Notes: a model not told the origin generated them from the sequence alone. DNA of 46,544 nt from Candidatus Krumholzibacteriia bacterium (GCA_029932915.1 JAOZPE010000017.1:12836-59379); one strand, 5' to 3'. Positions 34,227 to 43,238 are shown, counted from the stretch's first letter. Program-made: numbers and translations.

Positions 34227-35009
34227 TCAGCGGGGACATCCGTGCCGATCCACCGGGGTTGCGATGGGGGTGTCCGGACAGGCATCGATCCCATCGAAGA
34301 CCCCGTCGGCATCGGAGTCGGAGGGACAACCCCGTTCGTCGACCACCGCCCCGAGCGGGGTCTGGGGGCAGCGGTCATAGGCGTCACTGACGCCGTCGCC
34401 GTCGCTGTCCCTGTGGGTAGTGGCAAAAGAAAAGCGTAAACCTGCAACAATCAGGACCTGGTGGGTCCACGCATCCTGGAACGTGGCGAGATCGTCCTTG
34501 AACTCACCGAACAGTGCCAGACTGCGTAGAACATGCCATTGCACCCCGATTCCGACACCCACGGCCGGGGACCGCTCGGTGTCGTGGGCCAGGGCCAAGG
34601 TGGCCACCCCCAGCGAAACAGAAAAATAAGGCGAAAACGCTCGCGTCGGGCGAAGAGGGATCACACCGCCCAGGCCCCAGTAGGTGAAGTGGGCTGCGGC
34701 CCCCCCTCCCTCGATCCGGTCGCGGCTGTTGACCCTCTCCGCCTGCAGCTCGAGTCCCCAGGAGAGCCCGGGATGATAGGCGAGGCGGCCGGTCCACAGG
34801 GTCGCGTCCTCGATTCCCAACCATTTCTCGAAGAAGCCGGCCCCGACGCCGCCGGCCAGCTCGGCATGCCCCCCGTCCGCCTGGGCCCAGACCCGTTCCG
34901 GCACCCCCAGCACCAGCCACAGGACGAGGACGGCCGCACCCAGAACCGCGCCGCGGACCTCGACTCGCCGAACGGGCCGGCGATGGGAAGACTTCACCGA
35001 TCGATTCAT
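34227..35009 (-). CDS. outer-membrane beta-barrel protein with thrombospondin-3 repeats, no OmpA domain
   Basis: A 260-aa protein: signal peptide (about 18-40, ending VWAQA), then a beta-barrel-like region of alternating aromatic strands (about 45-200, ending VLIVAGLRFSFA), then two thrombospondin type 3 Ca2+ repeats (DSDGDGVSDAYDRCPQTP; DSDADGVFDGIDACPDTP). In OmpA-like porins of this kind a peptidoglycan-binding OmpA/MotB domain follows the repeats. Here the frame stops right after GCPR and no OmpA domain is found in another frame downstream. It may be a natural short form or a truncation. The ATG at 35009 is preceded by GGAG. The 268-bp gap downstream holds no gene I could support. Confidence 0.75.
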   Translation of the reverse strand: MNRSVKSSHRRPVRRVEVRGAVLGAAVLVLWLVLGVPERVWAQADGGHAELAGGVGAGFFEKWLGIEDATLWTGRLAYHPGLSWGLELQAERVNSRDRIEGGGAAAHFTYWGLGGVIPLRPTRAFSPYFSVSLGVATLALAHDTERSPAVGVGIGVQWHVLRSLALFGEFKDDLATFQDAWTHQVLIVAGLRFSFATTHRDSDGDGVSDAYDRCPQTPLGAVVDERGCPSDSDADGVFDGIDACPDTPIATPVDRHGCPR

Positions 35010-35108
35010 GCGCACTCCATGGGGCGGCGATAGCCGCACATTCCGATCGAAACGGCCAGGAGAATTCCAGCGAGCCGGTTGCGCTCCCTCCCCCGGGGAG
35101 CTGCGCCA

Positions 35109-36638
35109 TCACCAGTTCGATCGCGGACAGAACCGGAAGGGGCTGTCCGGTTCCCACCGTGGACCGCCCTTCGACTGGGCCAGACGATAGCCGGCTCGCA
35201 ACACCATCCGAAGATCCTGCAATCCGCTTCCCACCACCACCGAGGGAACGCCCCGGCGTGCGAAGGCCAGGGCCGCCGACCGGGGCCACGTGCGGTCTGC
35301 ACAGCCATCCCCCGTTTCATGCTGATCGACCTGCGCCGCGGCCTTCAATACCTCCAGCAGCTCACGGCTGGCAAGGGCACAGGTCTTCGTCTCGGCTCCA
35401 TCGAGGACGAAGGCGGCGGCACACTCGGCCATCGCCCGGGGAGGACGATGGGCATAGCGCTCGGCCCCGAGTCGATGGGAAGTGCCGAGGGTGACGGCCA
35501 CGAACTCCACGGATCGCGCGGGCTCCTGGGCCAGGGAGTGGAAGGCTTCGGCCAGGGCCAACAGGCCCGCGCAGGCCTGCGCCCCGGCTCGGCCTCCATC
35601 CCAGTCTGCTGCGATGACCACGCTCTGATCGGCGTCGTAACGGCCGGGGATCTCCCCGACCACGTTGAAGCTGCGCGATCGGCCAACTTCGCTGTCGATC
35701 GTCACCTCGATGGGAAGCTCCAGCACCCGGCCGAGGAATCGAGGGTCACGCGCCGCTTCCAGGGCCCGGGAAGGACGGATGGAAGCCTCGCGCAGGAGAT
35801 GTTCCCCGGCCGCGGCGGGAACCAGGGCCACGAAATCGACGGAGGACGGGGGCGAAGCCTCCGCGGTGCCCACCGGACGGTGAAGCTGCAGGCGGACCGC
35901 AGGAAAACGGCGGCGCCCATCCTCCCAGTCGACGCCCACCTGCCGCTGGTCGTGCACCAGGATCACACCGGCGGCGCCGTGACGCGCGGCCTCGGCCACC
36001 TTGTATCGCCACTGTGCATACCACGACCAGGGGGACGGGGGCATCGATCCACCGTCCGCCGCCGCCTTCTCTCCGGAAAGCTCCGACAGCACCGGACGGT
36101 CGGGATCCCCCAACCACACCAGCGCCACCCTTCCCCTGAGATCGAGCCCATGGTAATCGTCGCGGCCGCGCTCGGGAGCCGTGACCCCGAAGCCGACGAA
36201 GACCACCGACGGGGCGGCACGTTCCAGCCGGCGAAGGGGGCGCTGTGACCAGATCACCAGCTCGTCGCCGGCACGCGCATGCCATCCGGCGAGATCGAGC
36301 TCGGCGTCCACGGTGACGATGCGATCGACGTCGACCGCCTGGAGGTATCCATCCTGCCCCATCGGCTGCAAGCCCGCCTGACGAAAGCGCCGCACCAGAA
36401 ACTTCAGGGTCTGCCGCCCACTCTCGCCGAAGGCCGCTCGCTCTCCATCGCCGATCGCCTCCAGGGCGGCGGTGTCCTCGGCCAGTGGTGCGTGTTCCAG
36501 AAGCTCGATCACCGCCGAGGGGACCTTCCGCGACAAGCGGTCCCACCCGAATTGCAGGCAACCGCCCAGGCCCACGATCAACGGCACGAGAGCGAGACAG
36601 CTCGCCCATCGTCTCGGCCTCCATGACACGATCTTCAT
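35109..36638 (-). CDS. M28-like lipoprotein with PA-type insert, metal ligands lost
   Basis: A 509-aa lipoprotein with lipobox LGGC (C27). Residues about 145-180 carry the PA-domain pattern of M28 peptidases (FVGFGVTAPERGRDDYHGLDLRGRVALVW type). Residues about 324-390 align with the M28 core, SFNVVGEIPGR then VVIAADWDG, but the zinc His of AHxD is D345. GADDNASG is reduced to GAQACAG (352-358) and the catalytic EE pair is TS (about 386-387). All expected ligands are therefore gone, so peptidase activity is unlikely. The ATG at 36638 follows GAGGCGGTG. It is divergent from the patatin gene across 423 bp. Confidence 0.7.
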   Translation of the reverse strand: MKIVSWRPRRWASCLALVPLIVGLGGCLQFGWDRLSRKVPSAVIELLEHAPLAEDTAALEAIGDGERAAFGESGRQTLKFLVRRFRQAGLQPMGQDGYLQAVDVDRIVTVDAELDLAGWHARAGDELVIWSQRPLRRLERAAPSVVFVGFGVTAPERGRDDYHGLDLRGRVALVWLGDPDRPVLSELSGEKAAADGGSMPPSPWSWYAQWRYKVAEAARHGAAGVILVHDQRQVGVDWEDGRRRFPAVRLQLHRPVGTAEASPPSSVDFVALVPAAAGEHLLREASIRPSRALEAARDPRFLGRVLELPIEVTIDSEVGRSRSFNVVGEIPGRYDADQSVVIAADWDGGRAGAQACAGLLALAEAFHSLAQEPARSVEFVAVTLGTSHRLGAERYAHRPPRAMAECAAAFVLDGAETKTCALASRELLEVLKAAAQVDQHETGDGCADRTWPRSAALAFARRGVPSVVVGSGLQDLRMVLRAGYRLAQSKGGPRWEPDSPFRFCPRSNW

Positions 36639-36733
36639 CACCGCCTCGTTCCCCGTCTTCTTCGTCCTTGGTCCACGATCGCCCAGCGCGCACCGGGGAC
36701 TTCACCCTGTCGAATATCCATCATCTTCTCCGC

Positions 36734-36753
36734 GCCTGTTGGATTTCCAACAG
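36734..36753. promoter_or_regulatory. perfect 9-2-9 dyad, candidate operator
   Basis: CCTGTTGGA-TT-TCCAACAGG is fully symmetrical; the flanking bases do not extend it. With a 2-base centre it cannot form a normal RNA loop, so a dimeric protein binding site is more likely. It lies about 96 bp upstream of the M28-like start and 308 bp upstream of the patatin start. Confidence 0.55.
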
Positions 36754-36786
36754 GACGCATGGGACGGCCGCTGCCCCCTACGGGAC

Positions 36787-36816
36787 CTTGAGCAGTGCCG
36801 CTCCAACATCCTAAAT
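36787..36816 (+). promoter_or_regulatory. possible patatin gene promoter
   Basis: TTGAGC (36787-36792), an 18-bp spacer and TAAATG (36811-36816) make a moderate sigma-70-type match in a GC-rich region. The long leader to the start at 37062 weakens the case. Confidence 0.3.
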
Positions 36817-37061
36817 GATTTCCCATGGCGTGGCATCCGCTGTGCGGCGTCCCTCCATCCACGCGAGAAGAGCCGGATGGAGAAAGGATGACCATGTCGC
36901 GACCGTTGGAAGAGACGACTGGACGGAGTGGAGGATCCGGCCGTCGAGGGTCAACTCGAGCGCGGACACGAGAGGATCTTGGCCCCAACCTCTTCGGCCG
37001 GGTATGTTGAAGGAGCTCCACCTGAACGCCTACCCCAACCCCTCCCACCCCGGAGTCGATC

Positions 37062-38957
37062 ATGGCACCATCGTTCCCCGACGACGCGCCCGCCCGTACC
37101 TTCCACCGGCCCGTCTTCTGCGACATCGTGATGAAGGGCGGCGTCACCAGCGGGGTGAGCTATCCCCGCGCCATCGGTGAACTCGCCCGCCGCTTCCACC
37201 TGAAGAACCTCGGAGGCAGCTCGGCCGGAGCCATCGCCGCAGCCGCCGCAGCCGCCGCGGAGTATCGGCGACGTACGTCCGAGAACCTCGACGACATGGG
37301 TGGTTTCGAGATCCTCGAGAAACTCCCCGACTGGCTCGGTCGCGAGGGGCATCTCGTCCAGCTCTTCCGGCCCGACCGGCGGACCCATGCCCTCTTCGAC
37401 CTCGCCCTGAAAGCAGCCGCGTACCAGAAGGCGCGTCTCCTCCGCCTCTTGCTGCGATGCTGGCGGCATTGGCCGCTGGCCTTGCTGGCTGCCTCACTTC
37501 CGGGCCTCGTCCTGACGGCGTTCGCCCTGGCAAGCAGCGTCCACGGAGCCTCCATCCCCCTGGCCACCCTCGGCGGGCTCGGCGGTCTCTTCATCGCCCT
37601 GACCGGCTTCGCCGTGCTTCTGCTCCGTCTGCTCCGCGGACAGCTGAAGGCCGTGGTCGAAGGCAGATTCGGCCTCAGTTCGGGGATGGCCCAGGCCCCG
37701 GCCGGCGAGGCCCCCAGCCTGACCCCCTGGTTGCACGGTCTGCTCAACGAGCTGGCGGGCCTACCATCGGAGCGGCCACTGACCTTCGGCGATCTGTGGA
37801 ATGCCCCCGTTCCGGCGGCCGGGCATGGGCTGTTGCGCGAAGACGAGCCCTCCATCGATCTGAAGATGATCACCACCGCCATCACCCACGGGCGGCCCTA
37901 CGAACTCCCCTTCCGGGAGAATACCCTGTACTTCCAGCCCGATACCTTCCGGGAGCTCTTTCCCGCCGAAGTGGTGCAGTGGATGGTCGAACATTCCCCC
38001 ACCGACCCGGAAGGCCTCGACCCCTCCGGCTGGCGCCGCCTGCCCGCAGCCCGCGATCTGCCGGTGGTGGTCGCCACCCGGATGAGTCTGAGCTTCCCCG
38101 GCCTGATCTCGGCGGTTCCCTTGGGGGGAATCGACTTCGACCGCCCCGCCCTTCCCGGTGGCCGGCGGCCGTTGGAGGTGATCTGGTTCAGCGACGGAGG
38201 GATCAGCAGCAACTTCCCCATCCACTTCTTCGATTCGATGGTGCCGCGTTGGCCCACCATCGCCATCAACCTGCGGCAATTCTCCCCGGATCCCTCGCTC
38301 GACCGGGGATCGCGCAGCCGCGACAATGTCTACGCCATCCACCGGCGCAGCGATGGCGCGACCGAATCGTGGCGGCGCATCCAGGCGAGAAGTCCGGCGG
38401 GGATGATGGGACGCTTCTTCGCTGCCGTCCTCGACACGATGCAGAATTGGTACGACGATTCCCACCTGCCCCTTCCCGGATACCGTGACCGGGTGGTGGA
38501 GATCTGGCAGACCAAGTACGAAGGCGGGTTGAACCTGGACATGGATGATCGAACCGTGCGGCGGTTGGCCCACAAGGGCTTGCGCGCCGGCCAACTCATG
38601 GCCGCCCGCTTCAGCCGGCCGTCGAGCGAGGACTTTCGCCTCGGTTGGGACGATCACCGCTGGGCACGCTATCGATCGATCATGGCCGCGGTGGCCGAGG
38701 CCCACGCCGACCTTCAGCGAACGCTCTACCATTCGACCGATTGGGAAGCTCTCATCCTTCGAGATCGCGACGAGCCGCCCGCCAGTCTGCGCTTCGATAG
38801 CCCGCAACAGGCACGACAGGCCTGGAAGGCCACGACCGGGTTGCTCGATCTGCAGGACGAATGGGAAGCCATGGGCACGACGGTCGAAGCCCATCTGGGG
38901 CCCTTCCGTGGTGCACCGAGTCCGAGGGCGAGATTGGGAGTGAAGGCGATGGGTTGA
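37062..38957 (+). CDS. patatin-like phospholipase with a membrane hairpin insertion
   Basis: A 631-aa patatin-like lipase. The oxyanion motif is KGGVTSGVSYP (25-35), the nucleophile elbow GSSAG gives S54 (52-56), and the catalytic Asp is D378 in SDGGISSNFPI. Between the elbow and the Asp, residues about 130-195 contain two transmembrane helices (LALLAASLPGLVLTAFALA and a Gly/Leu-rich second helix), which would anchor the enzyme in the inner membrane. The C-terminal 230 residues are mostly charged helices. Such enzymes hydrolyse phospholipid acyl esters; targets and trigger are unknown. CGGAG precedes the ATG at 37062. Confidence 0.88.
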   Translation: MAPSFPDDAPARTFHRPVFCDIVMKGGVTSGVSYPRAIGELARRFHLKNLGGSSAGAIAAAAAAAAEYRRRTSENLDDMGGFEILEKLPDWLGREGHLVQLFRPDRRTHALFDLALKAAAYQKARLLRLLLRCWRHWPLALLAASLPGLVLTAFALASSVHGASIPLATLGGLGGLFIALTGFAVLLLRLLRGQLKAVVEGRFGLSSGMAQAPAGEAPSLTPWLHGLLNELAGLPSERPLTFGDLWNAPVPAAGHGLLREDEPSIDLKMITTAITHGRPYELPFRENTLYFQPDTFRELFPAEVVQWMVEHSPTDPEGLDPSGWRRLPAARDLPVVVATRMSLSFPGLISAVPLGGIDFDRPALPGGRRPLEVIWFSDGGISSNFPIHFFDSMVPRWPTIAINLRQFSPDPSLDRGSRSRDNVYAIHRRSDGATESWRRIQARSPAGMMGRFFAAVLDTMQNWYDDSHLPLPGYRDRVVEIWQTKYEGGLNLDMDDRTVRRLAHKGLRAGQLMAARFSRPSSEDFRLGWDDHRWARYRSIMAAVAEAHADLQRTLYHSTDWEALILRDRDEPPASLRFDSPQQARQAWKATTGLLDLQDEWEAMGTTVEAHLGPFRGAPSPRARLGVKAMG

Positions 38958-38975
38958 CCTGGATTCTCCGGCCTC

Positions 38976-39000
38976 ACACCCGCCGAGCGGCGGCGGGTGT
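38976..39000. terminator. bidirectional terminator-like hairpin
   Basis: ACACCCGCCG-AGCGG-CGGCGGGTGT is a perfect 10-bp stem with a 5-nt loop between the convergent patatin and cohesin genes. It ends exactly at the cohesin gene's stop codon. There is no T-run on either strand, so it may act with Rho or as an mRNA 3' stabiliser. Confidence 0.5.
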
Positions 39001-39506
39001 CATCGGATGTACCGCAACTTCCACTGCCCAAGTGAACAGTCCTTCGCCTCCACCGTCTGGACATCCACCGTAGCAGAGCGGCGATCTTCGATGAGCGTCT
39101 CGTTGATGACCGCGCGGGAGATGTCGATGGGCGACTCCCCCAGGGCCACGGACTCGAAGCGGACGATGAAGAGCTTCTGCGGATCGATCACCGAGTAGGC
39201 GGACGCAATGGCGATTCCCAGGGTACCGTCCTCACCCACGTGAAAGACCGGCCCGCCCCAGGACTCGATATCCTCTCCGGTATCGACCCCCACGACGCGA
39301 AGGATCGACGGATCGAAACTGAGGTGGACTTCGATTCCGAACACCTCGGTTTCTTCGGTGGGAAGAAACTCCACGAGCACATCCTGTTGTGAACCCAGCT
39401 CCATGTTCGAAGCTGAAACCAGGATGGAGGACGCGATCGATACCGCCGGGGCCAGAAGAAGCGTGACCACGACCGTGGCGATGACAAGCGTTCTGCGAAG
39501 CTGCAT
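39000..39506 (-). CDS. secreted single-cohesin protein
   Basis: A 168-aa protein: signal peptide (about 5-26, VVVTLLLAPAVSIAS) followed by one cohesin-like domain. The domain shows the expected strands: ILVSASNMELGSQQDVLVEF, then FGIEVHLSFDPSILRVVGV, then GTLGIAIASAYSVIDPQKLFIVRF (the GxLxIAxAS...L..I.F pattern of cohesins). It has no dockerin or sorting domain and ends with KLRYIR. It starts 12 bases after the VWA-cohesin-dockerin gene and is the last gene of the cluster. It might receive the dockerins of its neighbours; this is inference. Confidence 0.75.
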   Translation of the reverse strand: MQLRRTLVIATVVVTLLLAPAVSIASSILVSASNMELGSQQDVLVEFLPTEETEVFGIEVHLSFDPSILRVVGVDTGEDIESWGGPVFHVGEDGTLGIAIASAYSVIDPQKLFIVRFESVALGESPIDISRAVINETLIEDRRSATVDVQTVEAKDCSLGQWKLRYIR

Positions 39507-39518
39507 TGTGATCTCCTC

Positions 39519-42305
39519 TCAATGCCTGGTGACAACGATCTTGCGCACGACGGTCGACCCCGACGACGACCGCAATCTTGCGAAGTAGATTCCACGGGCC
39601 AGAGGAGCAGAGGCGTGGTCACGCACCGCCCATCTCATCGTTCCCGAACTTCCGGTCAATATCTCATGGTCCACCCGTCTTCCACGAAGGTCGTAGATAT
39701 CGAGGATCGGGGCTTGTGGTCCCTCCGTCTTCCATTCGAACAGGAAGCCCGATGCCGTGGGAGAAACGCGGAAGGCCACGATCGAAGAGTTGCCGAAGGG
39801 GCCATCGTCGGTCTGGATCGCCGCGGACCGGTCATCCACGCTCGCGGTCATACCGTCGACTGGCGGCTTCGAGGACGCCGGCAGTTCCATGTACAGAAGG
39901 GGGGCACCGGATCCAACCGGCCTGGCGGTCGCCATGGCCAGGTCCAGGCGCCGGCCACGTGCACGGGCAGCCTGAAGCCACGTATCCGGCACATGCCAGT
40001 GGACCCCGCTCTCTGGCAGACGGATGGACAGCCGGCATGAACTGATCTCATCGTCCCCAGAGTATCGAAGAACCCAATGCCCGCCCTCCTGGCTCGTGCG
40101 TTCCCAACGTACGGCCTCCGCCGCGACACTCTTTTGCGAGCCCTTCGTCGCAACGGCGCCACTGACGTCACCCATCAACACGCCTGTCACATCGGGAATG
40201 ATGGAACCCGGTGTGACGTCGATGGGAGAACACACGAACTTCCATCCGTCCTCGGGAAACTCCGAGATCAGACCAACGAGCCACTGAAGGATCAGGGATG
40301 CGTCGTAGGAACCAACCGTGCCGTCTCCGGACACGTCTGCCGCCATCGCCCGGGGATGGAATTCCCCGCACGACCCATCCATGACCGGCAAGGCGAAATC
40401 CTCCAGGCCCACCGTTGCCCTGAGGACATAGGAGGCGTCCAGGGCGGAGATGGCCATCCCGCCGTCGTCCCCTCCAGCGAAGGCGATCCGGATGTTCCCC
40501 TCCGGACAGAGCTCGTAGGACCCATCCGCTCCGGTCCGGGTCAACACCTCATTGGTGGTGGCGTCGATGACCGATATGTCCTGCAGTCCCGGGTTCCCCG
40601 AGATCCAGGACACGACCCTGCCCGATACGCAACTGGCATCGATGCACACCGCGCCGTCGACCTTCTCCGGCACCGGATAGCCGTCGTTCATCACGACCGA
40701 TGTAAGGGAGAGCTCGACACATCCGCCGGGGGCATCCTCTGCGACGGCGAACGAGAGATTCGCCAGGGCGCCGGATGCCGCGATCGAGTTCGACCCCGCC
40801 GAGGCAATGCGGATCTCGGTGCTGCTCGGTTGGGAGAACACCGGAGCCATCCATCCCGCATCGGCGGTCACACTGCCCGCGTCGTCGACATCGATCAGCG
40901 TGAGATCCGACCGCGACAGATCGATGGTGATCTCGTAGGAGGTGATGAACTCGCCCTGCCACCCGGACAAGGACAACGGAACCACGACCTCTTCACCCGG
41001 CTGGGCGTCTTCACGGCCCAGGGAAACGGTCAGCAGCAAGGTGTCCTCCGGACAGTAGCTCAGTTGATAGCTGCCACCGCCTTCAGGGAGGGTCAGATGG
41101 GTGGAGCCGAAGTCCGCAGTGAAACCGAGGTCGACAAGGTCTCCGGGCGCGAACCATCCCGCGGGAACATCCACACCATAGTGACCCTCGCTGTCCATGC
41201 TCGTCATGGCGAGGTCGTGTTCCGTCCCAGGTCCGGCCGTGAGATGGGCACCGATGGAGTCGGGCGTCGCACAGGGCGGAACTGCGACGATGAGCCGCAC
41301 CGTGTCCTCGGCGTCCTGGCACGCGGAGAAGAGCGCCTCCGTGCGGGGATCGAGAACCAGGGCCGGCGCGCAGGCCGCGGTGTACGAAGTGGTGTCGCAG
41401 ACCATCATGGTTCCGTCATCGAAACAGATCTCGACGGATCGGACACTCCCGTCCGCGCTCGGATCGGCCGACTCGTAGCTGATCAGGGCGAAGCAATCCC
41501 CGCTTTCTCCGGGGTCACCTAGAACCGCATCCCAGTCATCGTCCTCGACACTACCGCAGACTTCGTAGACCCCACCGAGCTCAGCGCTCAGCTCCATGAG
41601 CCAATCCGTGTGGAGCCATTGCGTATGGATCACCGAGAGGGTTCCTCCACAACCCTCGGCAAGCTCGCGAATCAACTCCGCATCGTTGTCGAGGCCGCCG
41701 CCCTCGAGACCGTCGGGAGGGGCGTCGCAGCTGTTGCTGTCCAACTCGATGCCATCGCCGATATAGACGACGCGGCCGCCGCCGGCCTCACAGACGGTCT
41801 GCATGCCGACATAGATGCCGTCGGTCATGGGACTGCCCCCCGAGGGATCGATTCCCTCGATCTCGGCCGCCGCCGCTTCCAGGTCGTCCGTCCAGGGAAT
41901 CAGCAGTTCCGGACAGCCTCGGTAGACGATGACCGCCACCTCGTCACCCGGATCGAGGTGATCGAGCGCATCCAGTGCCGCGTCGCGGATGCAGCTCCAT
42001 TCACCATGGTTCTCGGCGATCTTGGACGCCGACAGAACGAGGGCCACCCGCCGCAGCCCCGGCTCGCCCACCCATTCGACCTGGACCTCGGCGATTTCGT
42101 CGCCATTCTCGCGGACGACGAAGCCTCCATCGAGCGGGCCACAAAGAGCGTGTCCATCCTCGGCCAGGACGACCACCTTTGCGGTCACACCGGGAAACAG
42201 GGAAGCGTCCAGGCTCTGGATATCCAAGGCGGGCGCGGCAAGGGCGCTGGAAACGAATGCGGTGAGCACGAGGCCCACCACGATGGCTCCTCTTGCGTAT
42301 CTCAT
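39519..42305 (-). CDS. secreted VWA-cohesin-dockerin protein with C-terminal sorting domain
   Basis: A 928-aa protein. Order: signal peptide (1-24), a von Willebrand factor A-like domain (about 60-260; the MIDAS DxSxS is replaced by SASK, so metal binding is doubtful), a Cys-rich middle, a cohesin-like domain (about 430-560; VVVPLSLSGW ... GALANLSFAV) and a CnaB/carboxypeptidase-regulatory-like segment (SGRVVSWISGNPGLQDISVI). Two dockerin half-repeats follow (GGMAISALDASYVLRATVG; DVSGDGTVGSYDASLILQWL), and a FlgD-like end (LDIYDLRGRRVD ... GIYFARL ... RKIVVTRH) without the NPFNP box. The ATG at 42305 has GAGGGG upstream. Cohesin and dockerin on one chain could allow head-to-tail assembly. Confidence 0.82.
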   Translation of the reverse strand: MRYARGAIVVGLVLTAFVSSALAAPALDIQSLDASLFPGVTAKVVVLAEDGHALCGPLDGGFVVRENGDEIAEVQVEWVGEPGLRRVALVLSASKIAENHGEWSCIRDAALDALDHLDPGDEVAVIVYRGCPELLIPWTDDLEAAAAEIEGIDPSGGSPMTDGIYVGMQTVCEAGGGRVVYIGDGIELDSNSCDAPPDGLEGGGLDNDAELIRELAEGCGGTLSVIHTQWLHTDWLMELSAELGGVYEVCGSVEDDDWDAVLGDPGESGDCFALISYESADPSADGSVRSVEICFDDGTMMVCDTTSYTAACAPALVLDPRTEALFSACQDAEDTVRLIVAVPPCATPDSIGAHLTAGPGTEHDLAMTSMDSEGHYGVDVPAGWFAPGDLVDLGFTADFGSTHLTLPEGGGSYQLSYCPEDTLLLTVSLGREDAQPGEEVVVPLSLSGWQGEFITSYEITIDLSRSDLTLIDVDDAGSVTADAGWMAPVFSQPSSTEIRIASAGSNSIAASGALANLSFAVAEDAPGGCVELSLTSVVMNDGYPVPEKVDGAVCIDASCVSGRVVSWISGNPGLQDISVIDATTNEVLTRTGADGSYELCPEGNIRIAFAGGDDGGMAISALDASYVLRATVGLEDFALPVMDGSCGEFHPRAMAADVSGDGTVGSYDASLILQWLVGLISEFPEDGWKFVCSPIDVTPGSIIPDVTGVLMGDVSGAVATKGSQKSVAAEAVRWERTSQEGGHWVLRYSGDDEISSCRLSIRLPESGVHWHVPDTWLQAARARGRRLDLAMATARPVGSGAPLLYMELPASSKPPVDGMTASVDDRSAAIQTDDGPFGNSSIVAFRVSPTASGFLFEWKTEGPQAPILDIYDLRGRRVDHEILTGSSGTMRWAVRDHASAPLARGIYFARLRSSSGSTVVRKIVVTRH

Positions 42306-42350
42306 GATCGTTCCCCTCATGGGCGATGACCTCCGGTCCACCACCTCGGG

Positions 42351-43154
42351 CTATCTCAGCACGCTCAGCTTCCCCCGGTATTCCTTCAGGTCGGCCCGGA
42401 CCCGGTAGTAGTAGACGCCGGCCGGCAATCCGCGGCCCTGCGGGTCGACCATCGCCAGGGGCAGTGTCGCCGCGCCGCGCCCGTGGAGGTCCGGCTCGAA
42501 ATGCAGGACCCGTCGCCCCCTCGGGTCGAAGATCTCCACCACGGTCTGCTTCGCCGACCAGTCCTCGAAATGGATGAGGGTGGGAGATCCCGGATGCACG
42601 GGAAGCGGACCGATCCGGAAGGCCGGACGCGGCGCTTCCTCCAGACCGGTGGAGGTGCCGATGTAGACGCCCCCATCGCTGGTCTCACTGGGGGGATCGC
42701 CCTCATTGACGTAGAAGTCGTCGAATGTCACCGGGATATGGACACCCACTTCCGCGGTCTCACTGATGAGGAAATTCAGTTTGATCAGGGTTCCTTCCAG
42801 CTCCATCGAATCCACAGATGCCGCCGCCAGACGAAGGGTCTGCGGATCGACCAGGTTGTCCGCCATCGCACATCCACTGGAGAGGGTGCCGGTGCGGTCG
42901 TAGCCCTGGTAGCTGAGGATCTCCGGATCGAAGTTGATCTGGGCTAGATACCCGTAGATCGGGTTCCCGGCGGGGAAGCTGGCCAGGAGTACCACCTGCA
43001 CCTGTTCTCCCGGCAGCCCACCGACGGTGGTGATGCTCACCCGTGCCGTCCCGTCATCGGCCCCCGCGGGCGTGGGAGGGAAGAAGAATGTGGGAACGAT
43101 GAGGATTCCCACGATGAACAGCCACCGAAGGCGGATCTTGGTTGCATGGTCCAT
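42351..43154 (-). CDS. secreted cohesin protein with C-terminal sorting domain
   Basis: A 267-aa protein. Signal peptide about residues 10-32. A cohesin-like domain covers about 35-165 (VSITTVGGLPGEQVQVVLLA, LAQINFDPEILSYQG, GTLIKLNFLI). The last 85 residues form a FlgD-like sorting domain (VVEIFDPRGRRVLHFEPDL ... GVYYYRVRADL ... GKLSVLR), with HPGSP in place of NPFNP. It follows a strong hairpin after the upstream cohesin-dockerin gene and precedes the VWA gene by 45 bases. No strong Shine-Dalgarno precedes the ATG. Confidence 0.75.
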   Translation of the reverse strand: MDHATKIRLRWLFIVGILIVPTFFFPPTPAGADDGTARVSITTVGGLPGEQVQVVLLASFPAGNPIYGYLAQINFDPEILSYQGYDRTGTLSSGCAMADNLVDPQTLRLAAASVDSMELEGTLIKLNFLISETAEVGVHIPVTFDDFYVNEGDPPSETSDGGVYIGTSTGLEEAPRPAFRIGPLPVHPGSPTLIHFEDWSAKQTVVEIFDPRGRRVLHFEPDLHGRGAATLPLAMVDPQGRGLPAGVYYYRVRADLKEYRGKLSVLR

Positions 43155-43196
43155 GGAATACCGCCGCGTTGATCCAAGACGAGGCCAAGACGAGAC

Positions 43197-43225
43197 GAGT
43201 CGGCCGCCCCGAAGGCGGCCGACTC
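43197..43225 (-). terminator. 12-bp hairpin after the first cohesin-dockerin gene
   Basis: GAGTCGGCCGCC-CCGAA-GGCGGCCGACTC is a perfect 12-bp stem, 14 bases beyond the stop of the 567-aa gene. On the minus strand it is followed by GTCTCGTCTTGG rather than a T-run. It may be a partial terminator that lowers expression of the three downstream genes or a 3'-end stabiliser. Confidence 0.55.
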
Positions 43226-43238
43226 CTTCGTCACCACT

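Larger units (their letters stand above)
36639..37061. other. 423-bp non-coding divergent region
   Basis: Between the M28-like and patatin genes I see no supportable coding frame on either strand. It holds a perfect 20-bp dyad (36734-36753) and one plausible plus-strand promoter, both listed separately. The rest shows nothing I can name. Confidence 0.6.

Noticed and set aside
43140-43200. A second sigma-54 promoter before the 267-aa cohesin gene (TTGGCC...TTGG)
   Set aside because: The invariant GC at -12 is missing at the correct spacing.
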